DNA of 64,000 nt from Vescimonas sanitatis (GTDB lineage: Bacteria > Bacillota > Clostridia > Oscillospirales > Oscillospiraceae): the NCBI RefSeq assembly GCF_049060325.1, contig NZ_JBMGPW010000009.1:61715-125714 (forward strand), given 5' to 3'. Made by a program: the position numbers and the translations under genes. Below the pieces are notes generated by a model, which was given only the letters and a program-made list of their open reading frames with translations, was not told the origin of the DNA and searched no databases. Shown here piece by piece: positions 41,188-49,767 of this stretch (positions within the stretch are counted from its first letter, which is position 1; every line of letters begins with the position of its first letter).

Positions 41188-42389
41188 TGCACTACACGCT
41201 TTTCGGCGAGTCCCACGGTCCGGCGGTGGGTGTCCTGCTGACGGATGTGCCGCCGGGTCTGCCGGTGGACGAGGCCTTTATCCGTGAACAGCTGCTCCGC
41301 CGCATGGGGCAGGGCGGGCTGACCACCGCCCGGCAGGAAAAAGAGGAAGTGCACTTCCTATCCGGCGTCTATCGGGGCCGCACCACCGGCGATCCGCTGG
41401 CGGCGGTCATTTACAACGGTGATGTCCGTTCCACTGACTACGACAGCCTGAAACACAAGCCCCGGCCCTCCCACGGTGACTACACCGCTGCGGTCCGCGC
41501 CCTGGGCTGCAACGATCCCCGGGGCGGCGGCCATACCTCCGGGCGGCTTACCGCGCCGCTGACCGTGGCCGGCGCGCTGGCGATCACGTACCTGAAGACG
41601 GTCCATATCGCCGTTCACGCGGAGGTCCTGGATGAGGAGGCTCTGCGGGCACGCGCTGCCGCTGCCAAAGCGGACGGCGACAGTGTGGGCGGCGTGATCC
41701 GCTGCACCGTCAGCGGTCTGCCTGCCGGTTTGGGCGGCCCTGACTGGCGGGATACCGTGGAGGGCACCATCGCCCGCCATGTGTTTGCCATTCCCGCTGT
41801 CAAGGCCATCGGCTTCGGCGCGGGGGAGACCTTCGCCCAGATGCGCGGCAGTGCGGCCAACGACCCGTTTACGGTGGTCCATGGCGCTGTTCGCACAGTG
41901 AGCAATCATTCCGGCGGCGTCAACGCCGGCATTACCAACGGTATGGACGTGGTGTTCGATGTGACGTTCCGCCCCACGCCGTCTATCGCTAAGGAACAGC
42001 GGACCGTGGACCTGACTACCATGACGGAGACGACTATCTCCGTCCCCGGTCGCCATGACGCCTGCATCGCGCTCCGCGCCGCCCCGGCGGTAGAGTCCGC
42101 CGCCGCCCTGGCGGTGTGCCAGCTGCTGCCGGACGTTCCCTCCGACCTGAACGGCCTGCGTCAACGGCTGGACGAGACGGACGCGGCGATCCTGGAACTG
42201 TTTGACCGCCGTCAGCGGCTGTCTGCCGCCATCGGCGCGTATAAGAGCGCCCACGGTCTGCCGGTCCGGGATAAGGCCCGGGAGGCGGAAGTCCTCCGTA
42301 CCCGGGGCGATATGCTGCCGGAGCGCCGCGATCAGGCGGAGCGCCTGATGACCCTGCTGATGGCGCTCTCCCGGGAGGAGCAGGCATGA
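41184..42389 (+). CDS. aroC: Chorismate synthase-chorismate mutase fusion
   Basis: 401 residues. N-terminal chorismate synthase (about 1-315): GESHGPAVG, DPRGGGHTSGRLTA, GGVNAGITNGMDVVF and RHDACIALRAAPAVESAAAL, all hallmark segments that bind FMN and EPSP. The C-terminal 85 residues form an AroQ-type all-alpha chorismate mutase: LRQRLDETDAAILELFDRRQ, SAAIGAYKSAHGLPVRDKAR and a last helix. One chain thus makes chorismate and converts it to prephenate. The mutase half is in place of a free gene; no stop or frameshift separates them. Confidence 0.93.
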   Translation: MMHYTLFGESHGPAVGVLLTDVPPGLPVDEAFIREQLLRRMGQGGLTTARQEKEEVHFLSGVYRGRTTGDPLAAVIYNGDVRSTDYDSLKHKPRPSHGDYTAAVRALGCNDPRGGGHTSGRLTAPLTVAGALAITYLKTVHIAVHAEVLDEEALRARAAAAKADGDSVGGVIRCTVSGLPAGLGGPDWRDTVEGTIARHVFAIPAVKAIGFGAGETFAQMRGSAANDPFTVVHGAVRTVSNHSGGVNAGITNGMDVVFDVTFRPTPSIAKEQRTVDLTTMTETTISVPGRHDACIALRAAPAVESAAALAVCQLLPDVPSDLNGLRQRLDETDAAILELFDRRQRLSAAIGAYKSAHGLPVRDKAREAEVLRTRGDMLPERRDQAERLMTLLMALSREEQA

Positions 42390-42892
42390 CGGGGCGGATC
42401 ATCCTTATCGGTATGCCCGCCGGCGGCAAGACCACCATCGGCGCCGCCCTGTCCCGGGCGCTGTCCGTGCCCCTTTACGACGCGGACGCACTGACGGAGC
42501 AGACGGTGGGCCGTTCCATCCCTGAGATCTTCGCCGCGGAGGGCGAGGCTGCCTTCCGTGCCCTGGAGCGCCGGACGCTGGAAGCGCTCTGCACAGAGAC
42601 GGAAATACCCTGCGTCATCGCCACCGGCGGTGGTGCGGTGTTGACGGAGCAGAACCGTGAGCTCCTGCGTCGAAGCGGCACGGTGTTCTGGCTGGACCGG
42701 ACGGTGGATAATATTATGTCGACTGATTACGCCGCCGGACGTCCGCTGCTCGCCGGGGGAGAGGCGGCCCTGCGGGCCCTGTATGCCGTCCGCTGCCCGC
42801 TGTACGCGGCCTGCGCCCATTATCGGGTGCCTGACGGCACTGTTGACCAAATGAAGGACTTTATTCTGCGACTATGGAGGGATACGCCATGA
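42386..42892 (+). CDS. aroK: Shikimate kinase
   Basis: 168 residues. P-loop GMPAGGKTTIG (about 9-19), shikimate-binding DADALTEQ, FRALERRTLEAL and the Walker-B-like VIATGGGAVL. It phosphorylates shikimate on O3. Start ATG overlaps the fusion gene's stop, and the stop overlaps the next start, so translation is coupled through the operon. Length is normal. Confidence 0.93.
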   Translation: MTGRIILIGMPAGGKTTIGAALSRALSVPLYDADALTEQTVGRSIPEIFAAEGEAAFRALERRTLEALCTETEIPCVIATGGGAVLTEQNRELLRRSGTVFWLDRTVDNIMSTDYAAGRPLLAGGEAALRALYAVRCPLYAACAHYRVPDGTVDQMKDFILRLWRDTP

Positions 42893-43368
42893 AGCTGCTC
42901 ATCCTCAACGGCCCCAACCTGAACCTGTTGGGCCAGCGGGAGCCGGACATCTACGGCAGACAGAGCTATGACGATTTATGTAAACTGATTTACGAGCACG
43001 CCGCCGCCGTGGGCTGCCAGGTGGAGCTGTTCCAGTCTAACCATGAGGGCACGCTTATCGACGCTATCCAGGCCTCCCGGGCCGGCTTCGGCGGCATCGT
43101 CATCAACCCTGGGGCCTACGCGCATTACAGCTACGCCATCTATGATGCTCTGCGCTGCGCCCCCGTCCCGGCGGTGGAGGTGCATATTTCCGATATCAAC
43201 GCCCGCGAGCCCTTCCGGGCCGTGTCCGTCACCGCGCCGGCCTGCGTTAGAGTCATCACCGGCCACGGACTTGCCGGCTATCTCGAAGCCATGGACTATC
43301 TGCTCCAACACACCAATAACACTGCGGCTGCGCCCACCTGCGGCTGCACTGGGGAGGCATTTGTATGA
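42889..43368 (+). CDS. aroQ: Type II 3-dehydroquinate dehydratase
   Basis: 159 residues from ATG 42889, with GGAGGGA upstream. LILNGPNLNLLGQREPDIYG at the N-terminus holds the catalytic Arg/Tyr loop. Further motifs are FQSNHEGTLIDAIQ, INPGAYAHYSYAI and EVHISDINARE. It dehydrates 3-dehydroquinate to dehydroshikimate. A short Cys-containing tail (CGCTGEAFV) extends beyond the usual end. Confidence 0.95.
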   Translation: MKLLILNGPNLNLLGQREPDIYGRQSYDDLCKLIYEHAAAVGCQVELFQSNHEGTLIDAIQASRAGFGGIVINPGAYAHYSYAIYDALRCAPVPAVEVHISDINAREPFRAVSVTAPACVRVITGHGLAGYLEAMDYLLQHTNNTAAAPTCGCTGEAFV

Positions 43369-44198
43369 CCAACAAAAAGCTCTATCTTATCGGCGACCCC
43401 GTGGATCATAGCCTTTCGCCGCTGCTCCACGGCGCCATGATCGCCCAGACCGGCGCACACTACACCTATGAAGTCCGCCGCGTTCAGCCCCGCGATCTGG
43501 CCGACTTCGTGGCCGAGGCCAAGGCCGGCGGCTGTGCCGGGTTCAACGTCACCATGCCCCACAAGGAGGCTATCCTGCCCCTGCTGGACGAGCTGAGCCC
43601 TGCGGCGGCCGCCTGCGGTGCGGTGAACACCGTCTGCATCAAAAACGGCCGTGCCATCGGCTATAACACTGACGGCCGGGGATTTGTGGACAGCCTGCGC
43701 GCCCGCGGCCTGGAGCCGGAGGGCAAGACCGTGCTGCTGCTGGGTACCGGCGGCGCCGGAGACGCCATCTGTGATGCGCTGGTCGGCGCCGGTGTTAAAA
43801 AGATATTTGTCACCAACCGCAGCGTCTATCCGGCCCAGGATCTGGCCGCGCGTTACCCGGATAAGGCGCAGTTCATCTACTTCGGCATTTTCCCCGTCCG
43901 CCGCGCCATGGCCGAGAGCGACCTGTTCATCAACGCCACCTCTCTGGGCATGGCCGGCATGAAGGAGTTTTCCGACCTGGGCTTCCTGCGTGACGCCCCG
44001 GCGGGCGTCACCGTCTACGATCTGGTCTATAATCCCCGGCAGACCATGCTGCTGCGCGAGGCCGAAAAGCGCGGCCTGCCCACCGTGTCCGGCATCGACC
44101 TGCTGCTCTACCAGGCGGCCCGTGCCTTCAAGATGTTCACCGGCAAGGACGTGGATATGCCCGCCTTGTTCTCGGCACTGGAGGGCAAGCTGGACTGA
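43365..44198 (+). CDS. aroE: Shikimate dehydrogenase
   Basis: 277 residues. Substrate site DPVDHSLSPLLHGAM (about 11-25) and NVTMPHKEAIL with the catalytic Lys. AIGYNTDGRGFVDSL and the dinucleotide loop LLGTGGAGDAI near 125 follow. It reduces dehydroshikimate to shikimate with NADPH. Last gene of the aro operon; a perfect-consensus promoter for trkH starts three bases after its stop, and no terminator lies between them. Confidence 0.95.
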   Translation: MTNKKLYLIGDPVDHSLSPLLHGAMIAQTGAHYTYEVRRVQPRDLADFVAEAKAGGCAGFNVTMPHKEAILPLLDELSPAAAACGAVNTVCIKNGRAIGYNTDGRGFVDSLRARGLEPEGKTVLLLGTGGAGDAICDALVGAGVKKIFVTNRSVYPAQDLAARYPDKAQFIYFGIFPVRRAMAESDLFINATSLGMAGMKEFSDLGFLRDAPAGVTVYDLVYNPRQTMLLREAEKRGLPTVSGIDLLLYQAARAFKMFTGKDVDMPALFSALEGKLD

Positions 44199-44200
44199 GG

Positions 44201-44229
44201 TTGACACCCGTCCCGCGCGGTTATATAAT
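44201..44229 (+). promoter_or_regulatory. trkH promoter, full consensus
   Basis: TTGACA (44201-44206), exactly 17 bases, TATAAT (44224-44229): both hexamers and spacing match the sigma-A consensus. Confidence 0.92.
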
Positions 44230-44267
44230 ACCCGAAGGCTTTTCACCTTTTCTTTGAGGTATTTTCT

Positions 44268-45707
44268 ATGAACTTTCGATTGCTCTCACACACAATGGGC
44301 TACATCCTGTGGGTCGAGGCAGGCTTCCTGCTGCTGCCGGCACTGACGGCCTGTATTTATGCCGAGACCTGCTGGCAGCAGTTTCTGCTGACGGCGCTGC
44401 TCTGTGCCGCGGCGGGCACGGTGCTGCATCTGATCCCGGTGAAAAAGGCACAGATGCACAGCCGCGACGGGTTCGTGGCCGTGGCGCTCAGCTGGGTGCT
44501 GCTGTCCCTGTTCGGGGCGCTGCCCTATGTGTTCACCGGCGTTCTGGACAGCTATATCGACGCCCTGTTCGAGACGGTCTCCGGCCTGACCACCACCGGC
44601 TCGTCCACCTTCACCGCTGTGTCCCATCTGCCCCGCAGCGTGCTGCTGTGGCGCTCGCTGACCCAGTGGATGGGCGGCATGGGTGTGCTGGTGCTGTTCC
44701 TGGCGCTGACGCCCCGCATGGGCGAGGGCGCAGTGTTCCTCATGCGCGCCGAAAGCCCCGGCCCCATCAAGTCCAAGCTGGTGCCCAAGGTGGGCGGCAC
44801 CGCCAAGATACTCTATCTGATCTATGTGGTGCTGACCCTCTGCGAGGTGCTGGCCCTGCGTCTGGCGGGCGAGAGCTGGTTCTCCGCCGTCTGCCACAGC
44901 TTTACCACCATGGCCACCGGCGGCTTCTCGATTTATGATACCTCCCTAGCGGGCGCGTCCAAGGCGGTCATGTGGATCGTCACGGTGTTCTCCTTCCTGG
45001 CGGGCGTGAATTTCTCCCTGATGTTTTTGGCCGTTCGCGGCAAGCTGAAGGAGGTGCTCCGCAGCGAGGAGCTGCGGATCTACGTCGGTATCGTGGCGGC
45101 GGCCACGCTGCTACTGTGCATCAATCTGCGGGTGCAGGCGGGAATCCCCTTCGGGGATTCCATCACCGACGCCGCCTTCCAGACTGTTACCATCATCACC
45201 ACCACGGGCTTTGCCACCGTGGATTTCTCCCTGTGGCCTACCTTCTGCCGCATGGCGCTGGTGATGCTGATGTTCATCGGCGCCTGCGCCGGCTCCACCT
45301 CCGGAGGCATTAAGATATCCCGCGTCGCCATTCTCTGCAAGAGCCTGAAGCGGGAGCTGAAGCGGCTGGCGCACCCCCACCATGTCAGCGTGCTGAAGGT
45401 GGACGGACAGGCCGTGGAGGAGCGGGTCGTCTCCTCCGCCGGCGCGTTTATCGCGGCATACCTGCTGGTGTTGCTGGCGGGCGCACTGGTGGTCAGCTGG
45501 GACAACTACGGCTTCCAGGAGTCCTTCGCCGCGTCACTGACCTGTATCAGCAATGTGGGCCCCGGCCTGGGCATCCTCGGCCCCATGGAGAATTTCTCCA
45601 TCCTCTCGCCCCTGAGCAAGCTGGTGCTGTCGCTGGAGATGCTCATGGGCCGTCTGGAGCTGATGCCCCTGCTGGCGCTGTTCCTGGGCAGCACCTGGCG
45701 TGACTGA
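44268..45707 (+). CDS. trkH: Potassium uptake protein TrkH/KtrB type
   Basis: 479 residues. Four membrane-pore-membrane units. The selectivity-filter-like glycines are visible as VSGLTTTGSST, TMATGGFS, IITTTGFATV and ISNVGPGLG. GGIKISRVAI is the conserved gating-loop region. It forms the potassium channel part and is gated by TrkA (35946-37304). Own strong promoter; monocistronic, ended by the terminator at 45711. Confidence 0.93.
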   Translation: MNFRLLSHTMGYILWVEAGFLLLPALTACIYAETCWQQFLLTALLCAAAGTVLHLIPVKKAQMHSRDGFVAVALSWVLLSLFGALPYVFTGVLDSYIDALFETVSGLTTTGSSTFTAVSHLPRSVLLWRSLTQWMGGMGVLVLFLALTPRMGEGAVFLMRAESPGPIKSKLVPKVGGTAKILYLIYVVLTLCEVLALRLAGESWFSAVCHSFTTMATGGFSIYDTSLAGASKAVMWIVTVFSFLAGVNFSLMFLAVRGKLKEVLRSEELRIYVGIVAAATLLLCINLRVQAGIPFGDSITDAAFQTVTIITTTGFATVDFSLWPTFCRMALVMLMFIGACAGSTSGGIKISRVAILCKSLKRELKRLAHPHHVSVLKVDGQAVEERVVSSAGAFIAAYLLVLLAGALVVSWDNYGFQESFAASLTCISNVGPGLGILGPMENFSILSPLSKLVLSLEMLMGRLELMPLLALFLGSTWRD

Positions 45708-45710
45708 CGC

Positions 45711-45737
45711 AAAAAAAGCACCCCGCGGGGTGCTTTT
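45711..45737. terminator. Bidirectional terminator after trkH
   Basis: A run of A, GCACCCC-GCGGGGTGC, then TTTT; a near-perfect palindrome between convergent genes. Confidence 0.85.
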
Positions 45738-45738
45738 G

Positions 45739-45999
45739 TCATTTCTGTGCCGTGCAGTATGCCTCATATTTTTCCTGGAGCCAGGCCTTCAGCGCCTCCA
45801 CGCCCGCCTCGTCCCAGGTGAAATCCCGTTCCTCCTTGTCCTGCGCCAGCTCGTAGCACACATTGCTGTATACAGCGGTGTGCAGGATTCCCGCGTCCTT
45901 ATCCCCATCGAAGCGGTAGCGGAACTCCCCGATGGAGCCGGTGTATATGAACGCCCGATTGAACCAGTTGGGCGTCAATTCTGCGAATTGTGGGTGCAT
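45739..45999 (-). CDS. Small conserved hypothetical protein
   Basis: 86 residues with AAAGGAG upstream. Mixed alpha/beta, rich in aromatic and charged residues (NWFNRAFIYTGSIGEFRYRF, then a C-terminal helix). No signal, TM or known motif. Convergent with trkH and sharing its terminator. Function unknown. Confidence 0.7.
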   Translation of the reverse strand: MHPQFAELTPNWFNRAFIYTGSIGEFRYRFDGDKDAGILHTAVYSNVCYELAQDKEERDFTWDEAGVEALKAWLQEKYEAYCTAQK

Positions 46000-46088
46000 G
46001 ACGGTCGCTCCTTTCGTTTATCATAGGGATGATACCACAAAACCGACGGACTGTACAGGCAAAAATTTGCCGCGGCTCGCCGAAGGAC

Positions 46089-46117
46089 TTGAAAACAGAC
46101 CAAACGTATGGTACAAT
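46089..46117 (+). promoter_or_regulatory. pfkA promoter
   Basis: TTGAAA (46089-46094), 17 bases, TACAAT (46112-46117). Confidence 0.8.
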
Positions 46118-46168
46118 ATGCCTGCATATTCAGGGGCACCGCCCCTTGACAAAGTGAGGGAATAGCGT

Positions 46169-47146
46169 ATGAAAAACGCAGTCAAACGTATCGGCGTGCT
46201 GACCAGCGGCGGCGACGCCCCCGGCATGAACGCCTGCATCCGCGCCGTGGTCCGCAGCGCCAACGCCCGGGGCATCGAGTGCGTGGGCATCCGCCGCGGC
46301 TATCAGGGCCTGATCTCCGGCGACATCGTCGAGATGGACAACGCCAGCGTCAGCCGCATCATCAACCGCGGCGGCACCATCCTGTACTCCGCCCGCTGTG
46401 ACGAGTTCCGCACCAAGGAGGGGCAGGAGAAGGCCTACGCCACCTGCAAGCTCATCGGTCTGGACGGCCTGGTGGCCATCGGCGGCGATGGCACGTTCCG
46501 CGGCGCGCAGGACCTGTCCAAGTTCGGCGTTTCCGTGGTGGGTATCCCCGGCACCATCGACAACGACATCGTCTGCACCGACTACACCATCGGCTTCGAC
46601 ACCGCGGCCAACACCGCCGTGGAGTGTATGGACAAGCTCCGCGACACCATGCAGTCCCACGAGCGCTGCTCCGTGGTGGAGGTCATGGGCCACCGCGCCG
46701 GTTATCTGGCGCTGTATGTGGGCGTGGCCATCGGCGCCACCGCCGTGCTGGTGCCCGAGCGCCCCTACGACTTTGAAAAGCACGTGGCTGAGAAGATCCG
46801 CCGCGCCCGCATCAGCGGCAAAACCAACTTTATGATCGTGGTGGCTGAGGGCGCCGCCAGCGGCATGGCCGTGGGCGAGCAGATCAAAAAGGAGCTGGGG
46901 CTGGACCCCCGCGTCACCATTCTGGGCCACATCCAGCGGGGCGGCAGCCCCACCGCCAAGGACCGCGTCACCGCCACCCGCATGGGCTACGAGGCGGTGC
47001 AGCTGCTGGCGGAGGGCAAGACCAACCGCATCGTCTGCGCCAAGGGCGACCGGATCAGCAACGTGGACATTGATGAGGGCCTGGCCATGACCAAGACCCT
47101 GAACCACGAGGAGTTCGAGGTCATGACCGTCATGACCGGAAGATAA
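46169..47146 (+). CDS. pfkA: ATP-dependent 6-phosphofructokinase
   Basis: 325 residues. Nucleotide loop LTSGGDAPGMNACIRA (about 11-26), GGDGTFRGA (about 107-115), catalytic GIPGTIDNDI (about 125-134), EVMGHRAGYLAL and HIQRGGSPTAKDR. The Gly in GGDG and the PGTIDND form point to ATP rather than pyrophosphate as donor. Normal length for the bacterial tetrameric enzyme. Own promoter and terminator; a glycolytic housekeeping gene. Confidence 0.95.
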   Translation: MKNAVKRIGVLTSGGDAPGMNACIRAVVRSANARGIECVGIRRGYQGLISGDIVEMDNASVSRIINRGGTILYSARCDEFRTKEGQEKAYATCKLIGLDGLVAIGGDGTFRGAQDLSKFGVSVVGIPGTIDNDIVCTDYTIGFDTAANTAVECMDKLRDTMQSHERCSVVEVMGHRAGYLALYVGVAIGATAVLVPERPYDFEKHVAEKIRRARISGKTNFMIVVAEGAASGMAVGEQIKKELGLDPRVTILGHIQRGGSPTAKDRVTATRMGYEAVQLLAEGKTNRIVCAKGDRISNVDIDEGLAMTKTLNHEEFEVMTVMTGR

Positions 47147-47156
47147 GGAAAAGAGC

Positions 47157-47190
47157 AAAAAAGAGACGCGCCGCAGCGCGTCTCTTTCTG
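47157..47190 (+). terminator. pfkA terminator
   Basis: AAGAGACGCGC paired with GCGCGTCTCTT, then a short T tail. Confidence 0.85.
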
Positions 47191-47212
47191 TTTACTCAGC
47201 GTTGACTGGATA

Positions 47213-47602
47213 TTGGTTGATAAGTCAACAATAGGAAATGTTCGGATTATGGTCGAACGGTCTTTGAAGTTTGTCGAGGAGTATGGTCCGATAATTTTGG
47301 AGGGATTCACATTCGAGGGCGGATATACCGATATAGTGCAGGCAGGCGATGGAGATTTCATTACGGAGGATACTTTGTGGGACTTTAAGGTTACTTCTGC
47401 ATCAATAACGACGAGACACACCTTGCAGTTGCTTATGTACTGGAGGATGGGGCTTCGCTCTGTACATCCGGAGTTTGAAAAAATTGAATACCTTGGGATA
47501 TATAATCCGCGTTTGAACCGGGTTTATAGATTATTCGTGAAAGATGTACCCGAAGAGGTGATACATACGGTGGAAAGAGATATTATTGGCTATGCGGATT
47601 AA
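47213..47602 (+). pseudogene. PD-(D/E)xK-like nuclease fragment
   Basis: 129 residues from a TTG with no ribosome site; the frame is open further upstream into the pfkA terminator, so the 5' end is missing. It contains GGYTD, a dozen residues, then EDTLWDFKVT, matching the D...(D/E)xK core of RecB-type nucleases. HTLQLLMYWRMGL is a typical following helix. Base composition is much more AT-rich than both neighbours. Most likely a truncated foreign gene left between pfkA and degV. Confidence 0.6.
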
Positions 47603-47611
47603 AGCCCAAGA

Positions 47612-47642
47612 GAACGAAAAGAGGCAGGACCATTCCTGCCTC
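47612..47642 (-). terminator. degV terminator
   Basis: The minus strand reads GAGGCAGGA, a short loop, TCCTGCCTC, then TTTTCG. Confidence 0.75.
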
Positions 47643-47647
47643 TTCCC

Positions 47648-48547
47648 TTATTCCATCTCCGGCCGTTCGTCGCCCATGAAGAACACCGCCACGGTGCCCT
47701 GTCCGGCATGGCTGCCGATGATGGTGCCGATGTCGCACAGGCGTACCTTTCCCTTCAGCTTCGGGAAACGGTCCTCCACGGCGTCCATGACCAGCCGGGC
47801 GTCCTCCGGGCACTGGCTGTGGCAGATAAAGCACTTGCCGTCATAGTCCCGGCCGCCCTGGGCGTGCTGCTCCATGGTGTCTACCGTAGTCTCCACGGCT
47901 TTTTTCTTGCCCCGCACCTTGCTGTATGCCTTGATGGCGCCCTTGTCGTCCAGCCGCATGATGGGGCAGATGTTCAGCACCGTGGCTACCGTGGCCGCCG
48001 CGCCGGATACCCGGCCTGTCCGCCGGAACTGGGTCATATCGCTGGAAAAGAACTGGTGATGCACCTTGTTCCGGTTGTCCAGCACCCACTGGGCCACGGT
48101 GTCGATGTCCTCACCCGCGTCCCGCATATCGGCGGCGTAGTCCACCAGCAGGCCGTAGCCGCTGGAGGAACACAGGGAGTCGATGACGATCAGCTTCTGC
48201 CCGGGGTACTTGTCCTTCAGCTCTGCTGCCGCCAGATAGGCGTTGTTCACCGAGCAGGACTGCCCGGACGTGAACGCGATGTGCAGCACGTCGCCGCCCT
48301 TCTGCAGCAGGCGCTCAAAGAAGTCCATATACCCCGCTACGTTGATCTGGCTGGTCTGGGGCAGCTTGCCCGCCTTCAGAAAGCCGTAAAACCGGGGCAG
48401 CGCCGCCGGATCGCGGCCCATATCGTCGTCATAGGTCTGCCCGTCCACCACATAGGTGTAAAACAGCACGGGGATGTCCCGGCTCTCCATATATGAATAA
48501 GGCAGGTCCACCGTGGAGCAGCAGCTCAGTGTAAATTTCCGTTCCAT
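47648..48547 (-). CDS. DegV/FakB-like fatty-acid-binding protein
   Basis: 299 residues. DegV fold: N-terminal CSTVDLP, the substrate-loop TSQINVAGYMDFF (about 64-76), AFTSGQSCSVNNAYLAA (about 90-106) and SLCSSSGYGLL. The C-terminal lobe includes RRTGRVSGAAATVATVLNICPI. Related FakB proteins present fatty acids to the kinase FakA; no fakA is nearby, and some members may bind other lipids. Own promoter, divergent from DAHP synthase. Confidence 0.9.
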   Translation of the reverse strand: MERKFTLSCCSTVDLPYSYMESRDIPVLFYTYVVDGQTYDDDMGRDPAALPRFYGFLKAGKLPQTSQINVAGYMDFFERLLQKGGDVLHIAFTSGQSCSVNNAYLAAAELKDKYPGQKLIVIDSLCSSSGYGLLVDYAADMRDAGEDIDTVAQWVLDNRNKVHHQFFSSDMTQFRRTGRVSGAAATVATVLNICPIMRLDDKGAIKAYSKVRGKKKAVETTVDTMEQHAQGGRDYDGKCFICHSQCPEDARLVMDAVEDRFPKLKGKVRLCDIGTIIGSHAGQGTVAVFFMGDERPEME

Positions 48548-48629
48548 TATTTCTCCTTTTTACTCCTTTGTTCTGCTGTGTCTGCGGCAGGGAAGGGGGC
48601 ACGCAGAACGCCCATTTGTAATACAGTAT

Positions 48630-48657
48630 ATTATATGGCCCTGCCTGTTTTTGTCAA
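48630..48657 (-). promoter_or_regulatory. degV promoter
   Basis: The minus strand has TTGACA (48657-48652), 16 bases, TATAAT (48635-48630). Confidence 0.8.
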
Positions 48658-48674
48658 TATGCGCTTTTCACGGA

Positions 48675-48703
48675 TTGCAAAAACCGATGGGATACGCTAT
48701 AAT
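48675..48703 (+). promoter_or_regulatory. DAHP synthase promoter
   Basis: TTGCAA (48675-48680), 17 bases, TATAAT (48698-48703), 35 bases before the ATG. Confidence 0.8.
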
Positions 48704-48737
48704 AACCACCTGACTACAATACAGGGAGCGATCCGTT

Positions 48738-49736
48738 ATGATACTCGTACTGCAAAAGAACACCCCGGAGCCTGCCATCCGCCAGCTGCTGGCCCAGCTG
48801 GCTCTGCAAAACGTCAAGGGCGGCTGCGTAGCGGGGGAGACATCCCTCCTCCTGCCCCTGGTGGGGGAGACGTGGCGGCTGGACCCCGCCGCGCTTCAGG
48901 CCCTGCCCTATGTGCAGGAGGCCCGCCGCCTGACCCCGGCCTATCACCTGGCCGCCCGGAGCACTCATCCGGAGAATACCGTGGTGCCGGTGGGCGATGT
49001 CCGCGTGGGCGCGGATTTCTGCCTGATCGCAGGGCCCTGTGCCGTGGAGTCCGCATACCAGATACAGACCGTCGCCGCCGCCGTAAAGGCCGCCGGGGCC
49101 GTCATGCTCCGCGGAGGCGCCTTCAAGCCCCGCACCTCGCCCTACACCTTCCAGGGTCTGGGCGAGCAGGGCGCGGCGCTGCTGGTACAGGCCGGCCGTG
49201 ATACGGGCCTGCCCACCGTTACCGAGATCACCGATCCCGCCCAGCTGGACACGCTGGCCGATGTGGACGTGCTGCAGGTGGGTGCGCGCAATATGCAGAA
49301 CTTCGCCCTGCTGAAGGCTCTCGGCCGCACCCGCAAGCCCATCCTGCTCAAGCGCGGCACCTCCGCCACGGTGGAGGTGCTGCTGCTGTCCGCGGAGTAT
49401 ATCCTGTCCGGCGGCAATACGCAGGTCATTCTCTGCGAGCGTGGTATCCGCAGCGGCCTGACCCCCGCCCGCGCCGCCCTGGATGTGTCCGCCGTTCCGG
49501 TGCTGAAGCGCCTGACCCATCTGCCGGTCATTGTGGACCCCAGCCACGCCGCGGGCCGCGCCGATCTGGTGGAGCCGCTGGCGCTGGCCGCCGTGGCCGC
49601 CGGGGCCGACGGACTGTTGGTGGAGGTCCATGACCGTCCCGCCACCGCCCTGTCCGACGGCGCCCAGTCCCTTACCCCCGCCGCCTTCGCCCAGCTGGCC
49701 CAAAAGGTCCGCTGCCTCCGCGAAGCCCTGCAATAA
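48738..49736 (+). CDS. aroF: 3-deoxy-7-phosphoheptulonate synthase, type I-beta
   Basis: 332 residues. A short N-terminal ferredoxin-like domain (about 1-70) precedes the barrel. Barrel motifs are FCLIAGPCAVES (about 95-106), MLRGGAFKPRTSPYTFQG, LQVGARNMQNF, LLKRG and PVIVDPSHAAGR. It joins PEP and erythrose-4-phosphate, the entry step for the aro operon at 39-44 kb. The KdsA-like I-beta type with the extra N-terminal domain is usually the feedback-controlled form. No chorismate mutase is fused here; that activity is fused to AroC instead. Confidence 0.93.
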   Translation: MILVLQKNTPEPAIRQLLAQLALQNVKGGCVAGETSLLLPLVGETWRLDPAALQALPYVQEARRLTPAYHLAARSTHPENTVVPVGDVRVGADFCLIAGPCAVESAYQIQTVAAAVKAAGAVMLRGGAFKPRTSPYTFQGLGEQGAALLVQAGRDTGLPTVTEITDPAQLDTLADVDVLQVGARNMQNFALLKALGRTRKPILLKRGTSATVEVLLLSAEYILSGGNTQVILCERGIRSGLTPARAALDVSAVPVLKRLTHLPVIVDPSHAAGRADLVEPLALAAVAAGADGLLVEVHDRPATALSDGAQSLTPAAFAQLAQKVRCLREALQ

Positions 49737-49738
49737 GC

Positions 49739-49767
49739 AAAAACGACCGCCTCGGCGGTCGTTTTTT
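49739..49767. terminator. Terminator after DAHP synthase
   Basis: CGACCGCC paired with GGCGGTCG around TC, then TTTTTT; also positioned to end the convergent vanZ-like gene. Confidence 0.85.

Noticed and set aside
46169..47146. Pyrophosphate-dependent phosphofructokinase
   Set aside because: GGDG and PGTIDND residues fit the ATP-dependent form.
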